Shown one piece after another: positions 18,620-27,766 of a stretch of 64,000 bases of DNA. Origin of the DNA: Anaerobiospirillum sp. (lineage in GTDB: Bacteria > Pseudomonadota > Gammaproteobacteria > Enterobacterales > Succinivibrionaceae); contig JARHZF010000100.1 in the NCBI GenBank assembly GCA_029258325.1, forward strand, positions 62,001 through 126,000, given 5' to 3'. The notes beneath the pieces are model-generated. The model saw nothing but the letters and a program-made list of their open reading frames with translations. It was not told the DNA's origin and did not search any database. A program made the position numbers and the translations under genes. Numbering within the stretch: the stretch's first letter is position 1; each line of letters starts with the position of its first letter.

Positions 18620-19663
18620 TTATAGATCATCTATTAAAGCAGTGCTTTTTGCATATGCAGTGCTTCTAGCTTCAAAGAAATCAGTTTTTACCATGTTAGC
18701 ATTAGAGTATTGAGACACCCAAGACATAGATTCAGGTTCATTTTCATATTGTGAGTCATATGAATTAAAGCCAAGACCCATCCATCTTAAATTACCTAAA
18801 TAATTTATGTAATCGCTAATCATGTCTTCATTAAGACCTTTGATTTTATTACCTATAACATATTTACCCCAAGCAATTTCTTGTCTAACACCTTCTTGCA
18901 TCATAGATTTTAATTCTTCAATCATAGTGCGAGTAAATAATTCAGGATTTTCTTTTTGAAGCTCTTTTATCATATTTCTAAATAACCATAAATGAGTGTT
19001 TTCATCACGGTTAATATAGCGAATTTCTTGAGCAGAACCAGGCATCTTACCATTTCTAGCAAGGTTATAGAAAAAAGCAAAACCACTATAGAAGTAAACA
19101 CCCTCAAGAATATAGTTTGCCATTAAAACTTTTAAGAAAGTTTTAGCATCTTGATTTTCTTGAAATTCATTATATAAGTTACCAATAAATTGATTACGTC
19201 TAAGTAGATGTTCATCACTTTTCCATTGGTATAGAATTTTATTTCTTTCCTCAGCAGAGCATATACTATCTAACATATAGCTATAGCTTTGAGAGTGAAT
19301 ACACTCTTGGAATGTTTGAATTGATAAACATAAATTTATTTCACTTACAGTAATATATTCTGCAATACGAGGTAAATTTGCTGTTTGAATTGAGTCTAAA
19401 AAGACTAAGAAACTAATAATTTTATTATATGCATTTCTTTCATCTTCATCTAAGTTTGGATAGTCTTTAACATCCTGACTTAAATTGATTTCCTCTGGAA
19501 TCCAGAAATTATTCATAGCTTGACGATACCAATCTGATGCCCATGAATATTTCATATTATTAAAATCATTTAAATTGGTGGTATTACCACCAATCATTTT
19601 CCACTGTAAGACATCAGTATCACCATTTGGATTAAATAGTTTCTTCTTTTCAAGCTTTGCCAT
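18620..19663 (-). CDS. nrdB: Class I ribonucleotide reductase small subunit
   Basis: A 347-residue ferritin-like R2 subunit that carries the di-iron/tyrosyl radical cofactor. Iron ligands and radical tyrosine are visible: Asp in FLDSIQ, ECIHSQSY (Glu, His and the radical Tyr, matching ETIHSRSY of E. coli), ILEGVYFY, and DENTHL. It needs oxygen or another oxidant to form the radical. It follows nrdA by 43 bp. No nrdI or nrdH lies nearby, which favours class Ia over Ib. Low overall similarity to E. coli NrdB outside the motifs suggests the diverged NrdB branch common in other phyla. Confidence 0.95.
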   Translation of the reverse strand: MAKLEKKKLFNPNGDTDVLQWKMIGGNTTNLNDFNNMKYSWASDWYRQAMNNFWIPEEINLSQDVKDYPNLDEDERNAYNKIISFLVFLDSIQTANLPRIAEYITVSEINLCLSIQTFQECIHSQSYSYMLDSICSAEERNKILYQWKSDEHLLRRNQFIGNLYNEFQENQDAKTFLKVLMANYILEGVYFYSGFAFFYNLARNGKMPGSAQEIRYINRDENTHLWLFRNMIKELQKENPELFTRTMIEELKSMMQEGVRQEIAWGKYVIGNKIKGLNEDMISDYINYLGNLRWMGLGFNSYDSQYENEPESMSWVSQYSNANMVKTDFFEARSTAYAKSTALIDDL

Positions 19664-19706
19664 TTAATTTACCTCAATAACCTATATATTTACACTTTAT
19701 AAAATT

Positions 19707-22223
19707 TTATGCAGAACATGATTCACATTCTTCAACTTCTAAAGATTTACTTCTTACATAATAGATAGTTTTTACACCGCATTCATAAGCTTTAATATAT
19801 AAGTTTAAAACTTGTCTCATAGTGTAATCATTAGTTATGTATAAGTTCATACTTTGAGCTTGGTCAATATGTCTTTGACGAATACCTGCAGCTTTAACTG
19901 AATACATTTGATCAATAGTATGAGCACTTTTATAAATCCACCAAGTATCTTGAGATAGATCAGGAGCTACTCTTGGTAATAGACCACTTTTCTTTTCTTC
20001 AAGGAAGTATTTATTCATAATAGGATCAACACCTGCTGTTGTGCCTGCTAAAATACTTGTAGATGAAGTAGGAGCTGTAGCTAATAAGTAGCCATTACGC
20101 ATACCTTGACGCTTTACAGTTTTAGCTAAATTTGTCCATTCAGGAGATAAGTATTTACGTTTAGTAAAATATTGACCTGTATGCCAATCTGAATTTTCAA
20201 ATAGTTCATAAGATCCTTTTTCAGCAGCAAGATCTGTACTTGCACTAATAGCTGCCATATTAATACGTTCAAAGATCTTATCAACATAAGTTAAATGCTC
20301 TTCACTCTCCCATTTTATTTTACGAGTTGCAAGCATATGATGATAACCACTAATACCAAGACCTACAGCTCTATATTTATGATTTGTTATTTGAGCATAA
20401 GGAGTAGGGTAGAAGTTTAAATCAATAACATTGTCTAAAGCTCTAATAGCTGTTGCAACAATATCTTTTAAATATTCTTCATTATCAACATTAATTCTAC
20501 CAAGAACTAATGAAGCTAAATTACATACAACTAAATCACCAGGTTCTGTAATTGTAACAACTTGAACCTTACCATCTTCTGTAACAATTTCTTTTGATAC
20601 AGTTTTAATAGGTGACATATTTTGAGCAATTTCAGTACATAGATTAGATGAGTAAATGCAACCAGCATGTCCATTTGGATTTGCTTCATTTACTATATCT
20701 CTATTAAATATAAAAGGTGTACCTGTTTCAACTGCTGATTTTAAGATTAATCTTACTAAGTCTTTTATAGCAATTTGGCGTTTAGATATTCTACTATCAT
20801 GGACACAATCTAGATATTTAGATTCCCAGTCATTACCATAATAATCTTCTAAATGATAACCTTTAATCTTATGAATTTCATAAGGACACATTAGATACCA
20901 TGTGCCTTCAATATTTTCTTTTACTTGGCGCCAGAAGAAGTTAGGTATACAAATAGCAGGGAAGACATCATGAGCTTTCATTCTATCATCACCATTATTT
21001 GTTCTTAATTGTAAGAACTCTGGCATATCTCTGTGCCAAATATCAAGATAAACAGCAACTGCACCTTGTCTTACACCTAATTGATCAACAGCTACAGCTG
21101 TATCATTAACTAACTTAATCCAACGAACAACACCACCTGCAGCACCTTCAAAACCACGAATTGCACTACCCATAGCACGTACTTTACCAAAGTACATACC
21201 CATGCCACCACCAAACTTACTTACTTGAGCGAAGTTATCTAAGCATCTATAAATACCAGTTAAGCTATCTGGAACTGTATCTATAAAGCAAGATGATAAT
21301 TGATGATATGGTTTTCTTGCATTAGCTAAGGTTGGAGTTGCCATAGTAACTTCCATCTTAGATAGCATGTTATAGAATTTTTCAACCCAAACCATTCTAT
21401 TAGTTTTCTCATTCATAGCAAGGTGAAGAGAAATACCTAAAAACATTTCTTGTGGTGTTTCAAGAGGTATGTGTTGATGGGTAGATATTACATATCTTTT
21501 TAAAAGTAAATCTAAACCTGCATAGGTAAACAAGAAATCTCTTTCTGGTTTTATAAATGATTGAGCTTGATTAATTTCATCTTTGGTGTAGTTCTTTAAA
21601 ATATAGTCACCATATAAACCTTCTTGGGTTAAATATGAGATCTTATCAAATAAGGTCTTTATATTTAACTTTTCTATTTCTTTATTTAAGTTTAAATGGA
21701 ACTTATGAGATAAAAGTCTACCTGCAATCATTTCAAACTTAGGAGCACTTTGTGTTGTAAGTTCAACAGCTGCCTTTATAAGAGATGAAAGTTGATCATT
21801 TACAGATGATGAAGGTTTTGAAATAGATATAAATTTAGAGCTTAATACTGTAAGTGAGTATTCAGGCTCTGTAAAATCTTTTTGAATACCTTCAAGTGTT
21901 GTTTTTAAAGTTTTATCACCTGTAGCATTTTCTAATGTTGTACGAATAGTACGAAGTTCAGTTCTTTTTTGTCTATATAAAATAAAGCTCTTAGCTACTG
22001 TGAAGTAATTTTTTTGCATTAAAAATTCTTCAACAGTATCTTGTATAGATTCTACTGTATTAATAGTAGATGATTCTAATCTTCTTATAATAGATGCTAG
22101 AAGATCATCAAATTCTCTATCTAAAATTGAGGTACCAACACTTTCAAATGATTTTCTAAGTGCTTTTTCTATTTTTTTAGGATCAAATTCTTCATATTGT
22201 CCTGAACGTTTGATAATCTTCAT
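19707..22223 (-). CDS. nrdA: Class I ribonucleotide reductase large subunit
   Basis: An 838-residue catalytic R1 subunit reducing ribonucleoside diphosphates. The N-terminal ATP-cone (MKIIKRSGQYEEFDPKKI, residues 1-90) indicates dATP overall-activity control. The barrel holds the redox cysteine in LSSCFIDT, the active-site NLCTEI block with its radical cysteine, and the TAPTSSTSIL loop. The C-terminal CESCSA pair is the thioredoxin-reduced dithiol. It is the first gene of nrdAB. The upstream 327 bp carries an inverted repeat and a direct repeat that may be operator sites. Confidence 0.97.
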   Translation of the reverse strand: MKIIKRSGQYEEFDPKKIEKALRKSFESVGTSILDREFDDLLASIIRRLESSTINTVESIQDTVEEFLMQKNYFTVAKSFILYRQKRTELRTIRTTLENATGDKTLKTTLEGIQKDFTEPEYSLTVLSSKFISISKPSSSVNDQLSSLIKAAVELTTQSAPKFEMIAGRLLSHKFHLNLNKEIEKLNIKTLFDKISYLTQEGLYGDYILKNYTKDEINQAQSFIKPERDFLFTYAGLDLLLKRYVISTHQHIPLETPQEMFLGISLHLAMNEKTNRMVWVEKFYNMLSKMEVTMATPTLANARKPYHQLSSCFIDTVPDSLTGIYRCLDNFAQVSKFGGGMGMYFGKVRAMGSAIRGFEGAAGGVVRWIKLVNDTAVAVDQLGVRQGAVAVYLDIWHRDMPEFLQLRTNNGDDRMKAHDVFPAICIPNFFWRQVKENIEGTWYLMCPYEIHKIKGYHLEDYYGNDWESKYLDCVHDSRISKRQIAIKDLVRLILKSAVETGTPFIFNRDIVNEANPNGHAGCIYSSNLCTEIAQNMSPIKTVSKEIVTEDGKVQVVTITEPGDLVVCNLASLVLGRINVDNEEYLKDIVATAIRALDNVIDLNFYPTPYAQITNHKYRAVGLGISGYHHMLATRKIKWESEEHLTYVDKIFERINMAAISASTDLAAEKGSYELFENSDWHTGQYFTKRKYLSPEWTNLAKTVKRQGMRNGYLLATAPTSSTSILAGTTAGVDPIMNKYFLEEKKSGLLPRVAPDLSQDTWWIYKSAHTIDQMYSVKAAGIRQRHIDQAQSMNLYITNDYTMRQVLNLYIKAYECGVKTIYYVRSKSLEVEECESCSA

Positions 22224-22269
22224 AGTGTGACACTGACTCTTTAGATTGCTAGTTTAATAATAAAAATCT

Positions 22270-22295
22270 ACTATTTTATTTATTTATAAAATAGT
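22270..22295. repeat. Perfect inverted repeat upstream of nrdA
   Basis: ACTATTTTAT (22270-22279) and ATAAAATAGT (22286-22295) are exact complements separated by six bases. The site is about 50-70 bp before the nrdA start. It may be a repressor operator or an mRNA leader hairpin. Confidence 0.6.
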
Positions 22296-22306
22296 GAGGT
22301 GCAATT

Positions 22307-22356
22307 ATAATATATTTTCTTTTATAAATAATGATAATATATTTTGTTTTATAAAT
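22307..22356. repeat. Direct repeat pair upstream of nrdA
   Basis: Two 23-bp copies (22307-22329 and 22334-22356) begin ATAATATATTTT, end TTTTATAAAT, and differ at one base. The copy-to-copy period is 27 bp. NrdR is the usual regulator of nrd operons and binds paired boxes, but these repeats do not match its consensus well, so the binding factor is unknown. Confidence 0.6.
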
Positions 22357-22550
22357 TTATCCTTTTATATATAAAATGCTTCTAGTAATTTCCTTTGTTT
22401 AAAAAAGTATCTTTAAATTTTTCTATATTATTTTATATTTCTAAAATAAATAAGTGTATTTTTTTATAGTTTACATTTAATATATAAATAATAAATAATA
22501 ATTACTTATTGTTTTGTATAAATTTCTCACTTAAATAAATAGAGGTCCAT

Positions 22551-23192
22551 ATGCAAGATTATCAAAAAAAATTTATTGATCTATCACTAGAAAAGGGTGT
22601 TCTTAAGTTTGGTAGTTTTGTTTTAAAATCTGGTAGAACCAGTCCATATTTCTTTAATGCAGGTTTATTCTGTACAGGTCAAGATTTAGCGACTTTAGGA
22701 TCATGCTATGCTCAGGCAATTATAAATGCAAAATTAGATTTTGATATTGTTTTTGGACCTGCATATAAAGGTATTCCTTTAGCGACTGCAACAGCTATGG
22801 CATTATCTTCTGAACATGGTATAAATGTGCCTTGGTGCTTTAATAGAAAAGAAGCAAAAGATCATGGTGAAGGTGGTAATCTTGTAGGTGCAAAACTTAC
22901 AGGTGATGTTCTTTTAATTGATGATGTGATTACAGCAGGTACTGCTATTAGAGAAGCAGCTAATATCATTAAGAGTACAAATTCAAACTTTAAAGCAGCA
23001 GTTATTGCTTTAAATAGAATGGAAAAAGGTCAAGGCGATATAAGTGCTATTGATGAAGTTAAAAAGAATTTAGGTATTGAAGTAATATCTATTATTAACT
23101 TTGATGATTTATTAACTTATATTGAACAAGATGAAGAGTTAAGTCGCTTTAAAGATGCAATGGAAAGATATAGAGAGTGCTACGGTGCTTAA
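22551..23192 (+). CDS. pyrE: Orotate phosphoribosyltransferase
   Basis: A 213-residue enzyme, the same length as E. coli PyrE, that joins orotate to PRPP to make OMP in pyrimidine synthesis. Motifs are FVLKSGRTSPYFFNAG, the catalytic loop RKEAKDHGEGG, and the PRPP-binding VLLIDDVITAGTA. An AGAGGTCC site lies 4-10 bases before the ATG. It stands alone, divergent from nrdA. Both nrdAB and pyrE act in nucleotide supply. Confidence 0.97.
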   Translation: MQDYQKKFIDLSLEKGVLKFGSFVLKSGRTSPYFFNAGLFCTGQDLATLGSCYAQAIINAKLDFDIVFGPAYKGIPLATATAMALSSEHGINVPWCFNRKEAKDHGEGGNLVGAKLTGDVLLIDDVITAGTAIREAANIIKSTNSNFKAAVIALNRMEKGQGDISAIDEVKKNLGIEVISIINFDDLLTYIEQDEELSRFKDAMERYRECYGA

Positions 23193-23199
23193 TATAGCT

Positions 23200-23236
23200 T
23201 AAAAAAAGCCTCACTAACTATAATAGTAGTGAGGCT
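23200..23236 (-). terminator. Minus-strand terminator between pyrE and the queH relic
   Basis: AGCCTCACTA (23207-23216) pairs with TAGTGAGGCT (23227-23236). The A-run at 23200-23207 becomes a T tail only on the minus strand; on the plus strand the stem is followed by AAAATC. It therefore looks built for leftward transcription, perhaps left from the decayed gene at 23354-23440, though it may still help end pyrE mRNA. Confidence 0.65.
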
Positions 23237-23353
23237 AAAATCACAACAAAAGAAAAAATCTATTAATATAACGGTAGTTTGTTTATTTTATTAATAGTCA
23301 ATTTTGATAATTAATTGAATTTTTTAAGAAACTGATCAATAGTATTGTTATTT

Positions 23354-23440
23354 TAGAAGTTAAATTCTTTTACAAGCTTATAATGTCTACAAACTAAACA
23401 CTCTTTTTTAATTTTGATATTAATATAGTTACTTCTTACA
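23354..23440 (-). pseudogene. Decayed C-terminal fragment of a queH-like gene
   Basis: On the minus strand this reads KKECLVCRHYKLVKEFNF then a stop, against RKEGLVGRRYELVKEFNF in the intact QueH at 25864-26523. DNA similarity is also obvious (for example TTGTAAAAGAATTTAAC in both). At the point where intact QueH has a tyrosine TAT codon the relic has TAA, and upstream similarity fades with further stops. No open frame of useful length remains. It lies in the 359-bp gap (23193-23551) that otherwise holds two terminator hairpins and AT-rich sequence. It is most simply a degraded duplicate of queH. Confidence 0.75.
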
Positions 23441-23500
23441 TAACTTTCATAAAACTTGCCCTATATTTTCTAGTAGGGATAGTGTTTTTATTTATAGACA

Positions 23501-23536
23501 CTAAAAAATAAAGGTGCCATGTAGACACCTTTTTTA
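23501..23536 (-). terminator. Terminator of the ascorbate-type PTS operon
   Basis: AAAGGTG (23510-23516) pairs with CACCTTT (23526-23532), with T-rich tails on both strands. It lies just past the stop of the EIIC gene. Confidence 0.8.
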
Positions 23537-23551
23537 TTTATAAAAGTAATT

Positions 23552-24808
23552 CTATCTTACTATAAGACCTAAAAGAATACCTACAAAACCAAAATCAGCA
23601 TCTGAGAAGGTTGTATTTTGATATCCAAGATCACCTAAAACAGGAAGTAAGAATACAGGTAGGAATGTAATTAACAGACCTTGAGCAAATGCTCCTAAAA
23701 TAGCACCTCTCTTACCGCCTGTAGCATTACCAAACACGCCAGCTGCTGCTCCTACGAAGAAGTGTGGAACTACACCTGGAATGATAATGGTAAGATTAAA
23801 TATATAAAGTAAGAACATGCCAACAAGACCTGCACAGAAACTAGATAGAAAACCTACAAGCACGGCATTTGGTGCATATGGGAATACTACAGGGCAGTCA
23901 AGGGCAGGTTTAGCATTAGGAACTAATTTATCTGAAATACCTTTAAAAGCAGGGACAATTTCAGAAATAATCATTCTCACAGCTTGTAAAATAATGTATA
24001 CACCACCTGCAAAAGTAATGGATTGAATTAATGCAAACATTATCCAATGTTTACCATTACTTACAGTATTAACATACTCACCACCAGCTACAGCACAAGT
24101 TACTAAGAAGATAATACCCATAGTAAATGATATAGCAACAGGTGTGTCACGTAAGAAAAGTAAAGCTTTTGGAACATTCATATCTTCAGTTGAGCTCTCT
24201 TTATTACCAAGCTTACTACCTATAAAGCCAGCAAGTAGATAGGATAAAGTGGAGAAATGTCCTATAGCAACGTCATCTGAACCTGTAACCTTTTTCATAT
24301 AAGGATGAGCAAGTGCAGGGAAGAGTACCATTAATGTACCTACAATAATAGAACCTGTAGCAATTAATGTAACTCCAGATAGACCTTTTGTAGATAAAAT
24401 AGCTGCAACCATCATTGACATGAAAAGTGTATGATGACCTGTTAAGAAAATGAACTTCCATGGAGTAAATCGTGCAATTAAGATATTTACAACCATAGCA
24501 AAGAACATGATCATGGCCATTTCTTTACCAAATGTTTTTTGAGCAATAGATACAATAGCTTCATTATTAGGAACAACACCAGTAATTCCAAATGCGTGTT
24601 GGAATATATCTGAGAATGTGCCTAAAGAAGATATTACAAGTGTTGCACCTGCACCTAATAAGATAAAACCTAAAATTGTTTTAACAGTGCCAGTAATACA
24701 CTCAGTTACACTTTTCTTTTGAGCTATAAGTCCTACTAATGCTATTAAACCCACTAGTACTGATGGTTCTGATAACACATCAGTCATCAGAAATTTAAAA
24801 AATTCCAT
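23552..24808 (-). CDS. ulaA: PTS ascorbate-type transporter subunit IIC
   Basis: A 418-residue polytopic membrane protein of the UlaA/SgaT family, the permease of an L-ascorbate-type phosphotransferase system. It has about ten hydrophobic segments. Family blocks include GFILLGAGATLV, ARFTPWKFIFLTGHH, and the C-terminal VPHFFVGAAAGVFGNATGG. A GAGGTAAAG ribosome site precedes the ATG. It is the last gene of a IIA-IIB-IIC operon. The usual catabolic partners (ulaD, ulaE, ulaF, ulaG) are absent from the window, so ascorbate as substrate is inferred only from the family. Confidence 0.88.
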   Translation of the reverse strand: MEFFKFLMTDVLSEPSVLVGLIALVGLIAQKKSVTECITGTVKTILGFILLGAGATLVISSLGTFSDIFQHAFGITGVVPNNEAIVSIAQKTFGKEMAMIMFFAMVVNILIARFTPWKFIFLTGHHTLFMSMMVAAILSTKGLSGVTLIATGSIIVGTLMVLFPALAHPYMKKVTGSDDVAIGHFSTLSYLLAGFIGSKLGNKESSTEDMNVPKALLFLRDTPVAISFTMGIIFLVTCAVAGGEYVNTVSNGKHWIMFALIQSITFAGGVYIILQAVRMIISEIVPAFKGISDKLVPNAKPALDCPVVFPYAPNAVLVGFLSSFCAGLVGMFLLYIFNLTIIIPGVVPHFFVGAAAGVFGNATGGKRGAILGAFAQGLLITFLPVFLLPVLGDLGYQNTTFSDADFGFVGILLGLIVR

Positions 24809-24879
24809 TTACTTTACCTCTCAAGACTTTACTATACCGTGATTATGTTATAGACCTCTTAGGTATTACTCTAATTATT

Positions 24880-25167
24880 CTATAGAGCTCCTAATTGTTT
24901 TAAAGCCTCTGAGAGACGTTCTTTCATTGCAACTTTGTCTACCATATTATCCAAACTTACAATAATTCCTTTTACGCCTTGACTTTGGATTTGAGTAGAA
25001 ATATCACGAGTTCCTACATAGATATCACTAGATGAACCAGCAACTGATCCTAAATCCATGTGTTCAACAGTAGCATCAACACCAAGATCTTTGATAATAC
25101 CTTTTAGAGCAACTTCCATCATTAAAGATGTGCCTAAACCATTACCACAAACTACAGAAATTTTCAT
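24880..25167 (-). CDS. ulaB: PTS ascorbate-type subunit IIB
   Basis: A 95-residue soluble IIB protein. The start at 25167 (MKISVVCGNGLGTS) follows a GGAGGC ribosome site; a longer frame adds six unsupported residues. The cysteine in VCGNGLGTS is the phosphorylated residue that receives phosphate from IIA and passes it to the sugar in IIC. Length and motif fit the UlaB/SgaB family. It lies 24 bp after the IIA gene and 71 bp before the IIC gene. Confidence 0.9.
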   Translation of the reverse strand: MKISVVCGNGLGTSLMMEVALKGIIKDLGVDATVEHMDLGSVAGSSSDIYVGTRDISTQIQSQGVKGIIVSLDNMVDKVAMKERLSEALKQLGAL

Positions 25168-25191
25168 ATTAGCCTCCAATGCCAATTTATA

Positions 25192-25635
25192 TTAATATTT
25201 TTTAATAATTGAAAGAATTTGATCTACATTATCAGAGTTAATTACACTATTAACATCTTCTTCACACATAAAGAAATCAGCAAGTTTACCCATGATTTCA
25301 ACATGAGAGTTGTTATCTGTTGCAGCTAAGATAACAACTAATTTAACAGGATCGTTACCATCTGAATTGTAATTAACACCATTTTTTATAACTAATAGAG
25401 ATAAAGCAATTTTATTTACGCCACTATCAGGTGATGCGTGAGGCATTGCCATATGTGGACCTACTACATAGTAAGGACCAATTTCATTTGTAATTTTTAT
25501 AATGGCATCAATATAGGATGGTTCAACTGATTTATTATCAACAAGAGCTTTACATGCTATTTTTATAGAATCTTCCCAACTATCTGCACTATCTACAATT
25601 AACACAGTGTCTTTAGTAAGTAGTGTATCTAACAT
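25192..25635 (-). CDS. ulaC: PTS ascorbate/mannitol-type subunit IIA
   Basis: A 147-residue EIIA type 2 domain protein. The phosphorylated histidine is in VGPHMAMPHASPDSGV, the motif typical of the fructose-mannitol/ascorbate EIIA fold. It accepts phosphate from HPr. It is first in the IIA-IIB-IIC operon, the reverse of the E. coli ulaABC order. The 228-bp upstream gap (25636-25863) is AT-rich and contains no recognised operator. Confidence 0.87.
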   Translation of the reverse strand: MLDTLLTKDTVLIVDSADSWEDSIKIACKALVDNKSVEPSYIDAIIKITNEIGPYYVVGPHMAMPHASPDSGVNKIALSLLVIKNGVNYNSDGNDPVKLVVILAATDNNSHVEIMGKLADFFMCEEDVNSVINSDNVDQILSIIKKY

Positions 25636-25807
25636 TGATTAGACCTCGCTTAACTAGATAAGATATTGTTTTATATTCAAATAAAAGATAACAATATGAT
25701 GTATTAAGGTCAATAAGGAAAATAGTAAAAGGAAGTAGTTTTAGGCATTATATTGCATATAATTTTACAGATTTGTTACATACAACATATTTTTAAGGAT
25801 AAAAATA

Positions 25808-25849
25808 TAATTACTATATTAAATAAATAAGTATAAAATATAGTAATTA
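25808..25849 (-). terminator. AT-rich terminator after queH
   Basis: TAATTACTATATT (25808-25820) is the exact complement of AATATAGTAATTA (25837-25849). On the minus strand it follows queH and is trailed by ATATTTTTATCC. The stem has few G-C pairs, so efficiency is uncertain. Confidence 0.55.
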
Positions 25850-25863
25850 AAATTAAAATAAGA

Positions 25864-26523
25864 CTATTTATCACATGGTGTGTTTGAAACTAATACATTT
25901 TTTACGTATTGAGTTCCTTCTTGTGAATATACACAACCACAATATTGTTGATTATAAAAGTTAAATTCTTTTACAAGTTCATAACGACGACCTACAAGAC
26001 CTTCTTTTCTCCAATCTTGATCCCAGTAAAAAGCACCTTCTACATTTTTCTCAGCTCTATAACCTGCCTCATCAACTTGTTTTTTATTTTTCCAGCGTGA
26101 GGTAGCTAAAGTTGAAGTAAAGTGAGAGATATTATTTTCTTTTGCAAACAAAGCAGTAGCAGTAAGACGCATTTCAAAGCATACTGAGCAGCGTAGACCT
26201 CTTTCAGGTTCTTTTTCAAGTCCTTTAATTTTTTTAAACCAATTAGGAGCATCGTAGTCACCTATTACATAATCTAGGTTTAAAAGTTTAGCAAGAGATA
26301 CTAATTCATCTCTTCTAACTTCATATTCTCTTGCAGGATGAATATTAGGGTTATAGAAAAATATAATAGGTTTTATACCATTTTGTACAAAACACTCAAA
26401 CATAGCACCTGCACAAGGAGCACAACAACAATGAATTACAACACCATTTGCGTTTTCTGGGATTTTTAAATTATTTTTAGGAGTATTACCAAAATCATCT
26501 GGTAGTTTATCAATAATAGCCAT
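25864..26523 (-). CDS. queH: Epoxyqueuosine reductase QueH
   Basis: A 219-residue iron-sulfur enzyme of the DUF208/QueH family, which reduces epoxyqueuosine to queuosine in tRNA wobble position 34 without the B12 used by QueG. Cysteine motifs are HCCCAPC near residue 32, RCSVCFEMRL mid-protein and YCGCVYS near the C-terminus. Other conserved blocks are FFYNPNIHP, FTSTLATSRWKN and FYWDQDWRKEG. It is divergent from the S10 operon. With YhhQ it indicates tRNA queuosine salvage. A degraded copy lies about 2.4 kb away. Confidence 0.95.
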   Translation of the reverse strand: MAIIDKLPDDFGNTPKNNLKIPENANGVVIHCCCAPCAGAMFECFVQNGIKPIIFFYNPNIHPAREYEVRRDELVSLAKLLNLDYVIGDYDAPNWFKKIKGLEKEPERGLRCSVCFEMRLTATALFAKENNISHFTSTLATSRWKNKKQVDEAGYRAEKNVEGAFYWDQDWRKEGLVGRRYELVKEFNFYNQQYCGCVYSQEGTQYVKNVLVSNTPCDK

Positions 26524-26581
26524 GATTTTTCTCTGAAAAAAAAGACACTTACGTATAATACATAAAAAATAAAAAAAATGC

Positions 26582-26610
26582 TTTAAAAGTCACATTTTTT
26601 GATATATAAT
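26582..26610 (+). promoter_or_regulatory. Candidate S10 operon promoter
   Basis: TTTAAA (26582-26587) and a perfect TATAAT (26605-26610) are spaced by 17 bp. Transcription from here would give a leader of about 165 bases before rpsJ. Confidence 0.6.
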
Positions 26611-26616
26611 ATCGAC

Positions 26617-27094
<478 letters not shown>

Positions 27095-27111
27095 ACGATA
27101 GGGGAATTACA

Positions 27112-27750
27112 ATGTCAATCGGTTTAATCGGTCGTAAACTTGGAATGACCCGAGTATTTAACGAGGACGGCAAGTCAGTTCCAGTAACTGTCATTCAAGT
27201 TGAAGCTAATCGCGTAACACAAGTTAAGAATTTAGATACTGATGGCTACACAGCTATTCAAGTAACAACAGGTGAGCGCAAATCATCACGCATGACAAAA
27301 GCTGAAATCGGTCATTTTTCAAAGACTGGTGTAACAGCAGGTCGTGGTCTATGGGAGTTCCGTCTAACAGAAGACGAGCTTGCTGCATATTCAGTAGGTA
27401 CTGAGATCAAAGTTGATGCTTTCCAAGATGTTAAGAAAGTAGACGTAACTGGTCAATCAAAAGGTAAAGGTACAGCTGGTACAGTTAAGCGTTATAACTT
27501 CCGTACTCAAGACTTTACTCACGGTAACTCACGTTCACATCGTGTTCCTGGTTCAACAGGTCAAAACCAAACTCCTGGTCGTGTATTTAAGGGCAAGAAG
27601 ATGGTTGGTCGTATGGGCGGCGAGAAAGTTACAGTTCAAAGCTTAGATCTAGTTCGTATTGATGCAGAACGTAACTTATTACTTGTTAAAGGTGCCGTTC
27701 CTGGTGCTAACAATGGCGACGTTATCGTTAGACCAAGTGTTAAAGCTTAA
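27112..27750 (+). CDS. rplC: 50S ribosomal protein L3
   Basis: A 212-residue primary 23S rRNA-binding protein reaching toward the peptidyl-transferase centre. It starts [16 protein letters not shown] with AGGGGA upstream. The extended loop [20 protein letters not shown] contains the conserved glutamine (GQNQ) methylated by PrmB in E. coli. Length is close to E. coli L3 (209). It is second in the S10 operon, 17 bp after rpsJ. Confidence 0.98.
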   Translation: MSIGLIGRKLGMTRVFNEDGKSVPVTVIQVEANRVTQVKNLDTDGYTAIQVTTGERKSSRMTKAEIGHFSKTGVTAGRGLWEFRLTEDELAAYSVGTEIKVDAFQDVKKVDVTGQSKGKGTAGTVKRYNFRTQDFTHGNSRSHRVPGSTGQNQTPGRVFKGKKMVGRMGGEKVTVQSLDLVRIDAERNLLLVKGAVPGANNGDVIVRPSVKA

Positions 27751-27766
27751 CCTGAGGTAAAGGAAC

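Larger units (their letters stand above)
22224..22550. promoter_or_regulatory. Divergent nrdA/pyrE regulatory region
   Basis: This 327-bp gene-free stretch is extremely AT-rich and separates divergent nrdA and pyrE. It contains AGTGTGACACT (22224-22234) against the nrdA start, an inverted repeat at 22270-22295, and a direct repeat at 22307-22356. Several AT-rich -10-like hexamers exist but none with a convincing -35. No DnaA-box cluster was seen. Confidence 0.6.

Noticed and set aside
22224-22234. AGTGTGACACT next to nrdA as an NrdR box
   Set aside because: It is an 11-bp palindrome lacking the central AT-rich core of the NrdR consensus and sits over the ribosome-site position.
22224-22550. 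AT-rich repeat region as a replication origin
   Set aside because: No DnaA-box cluster was seen and neighbouring genes are not origin-associated; direct repeats fit operator sites better.
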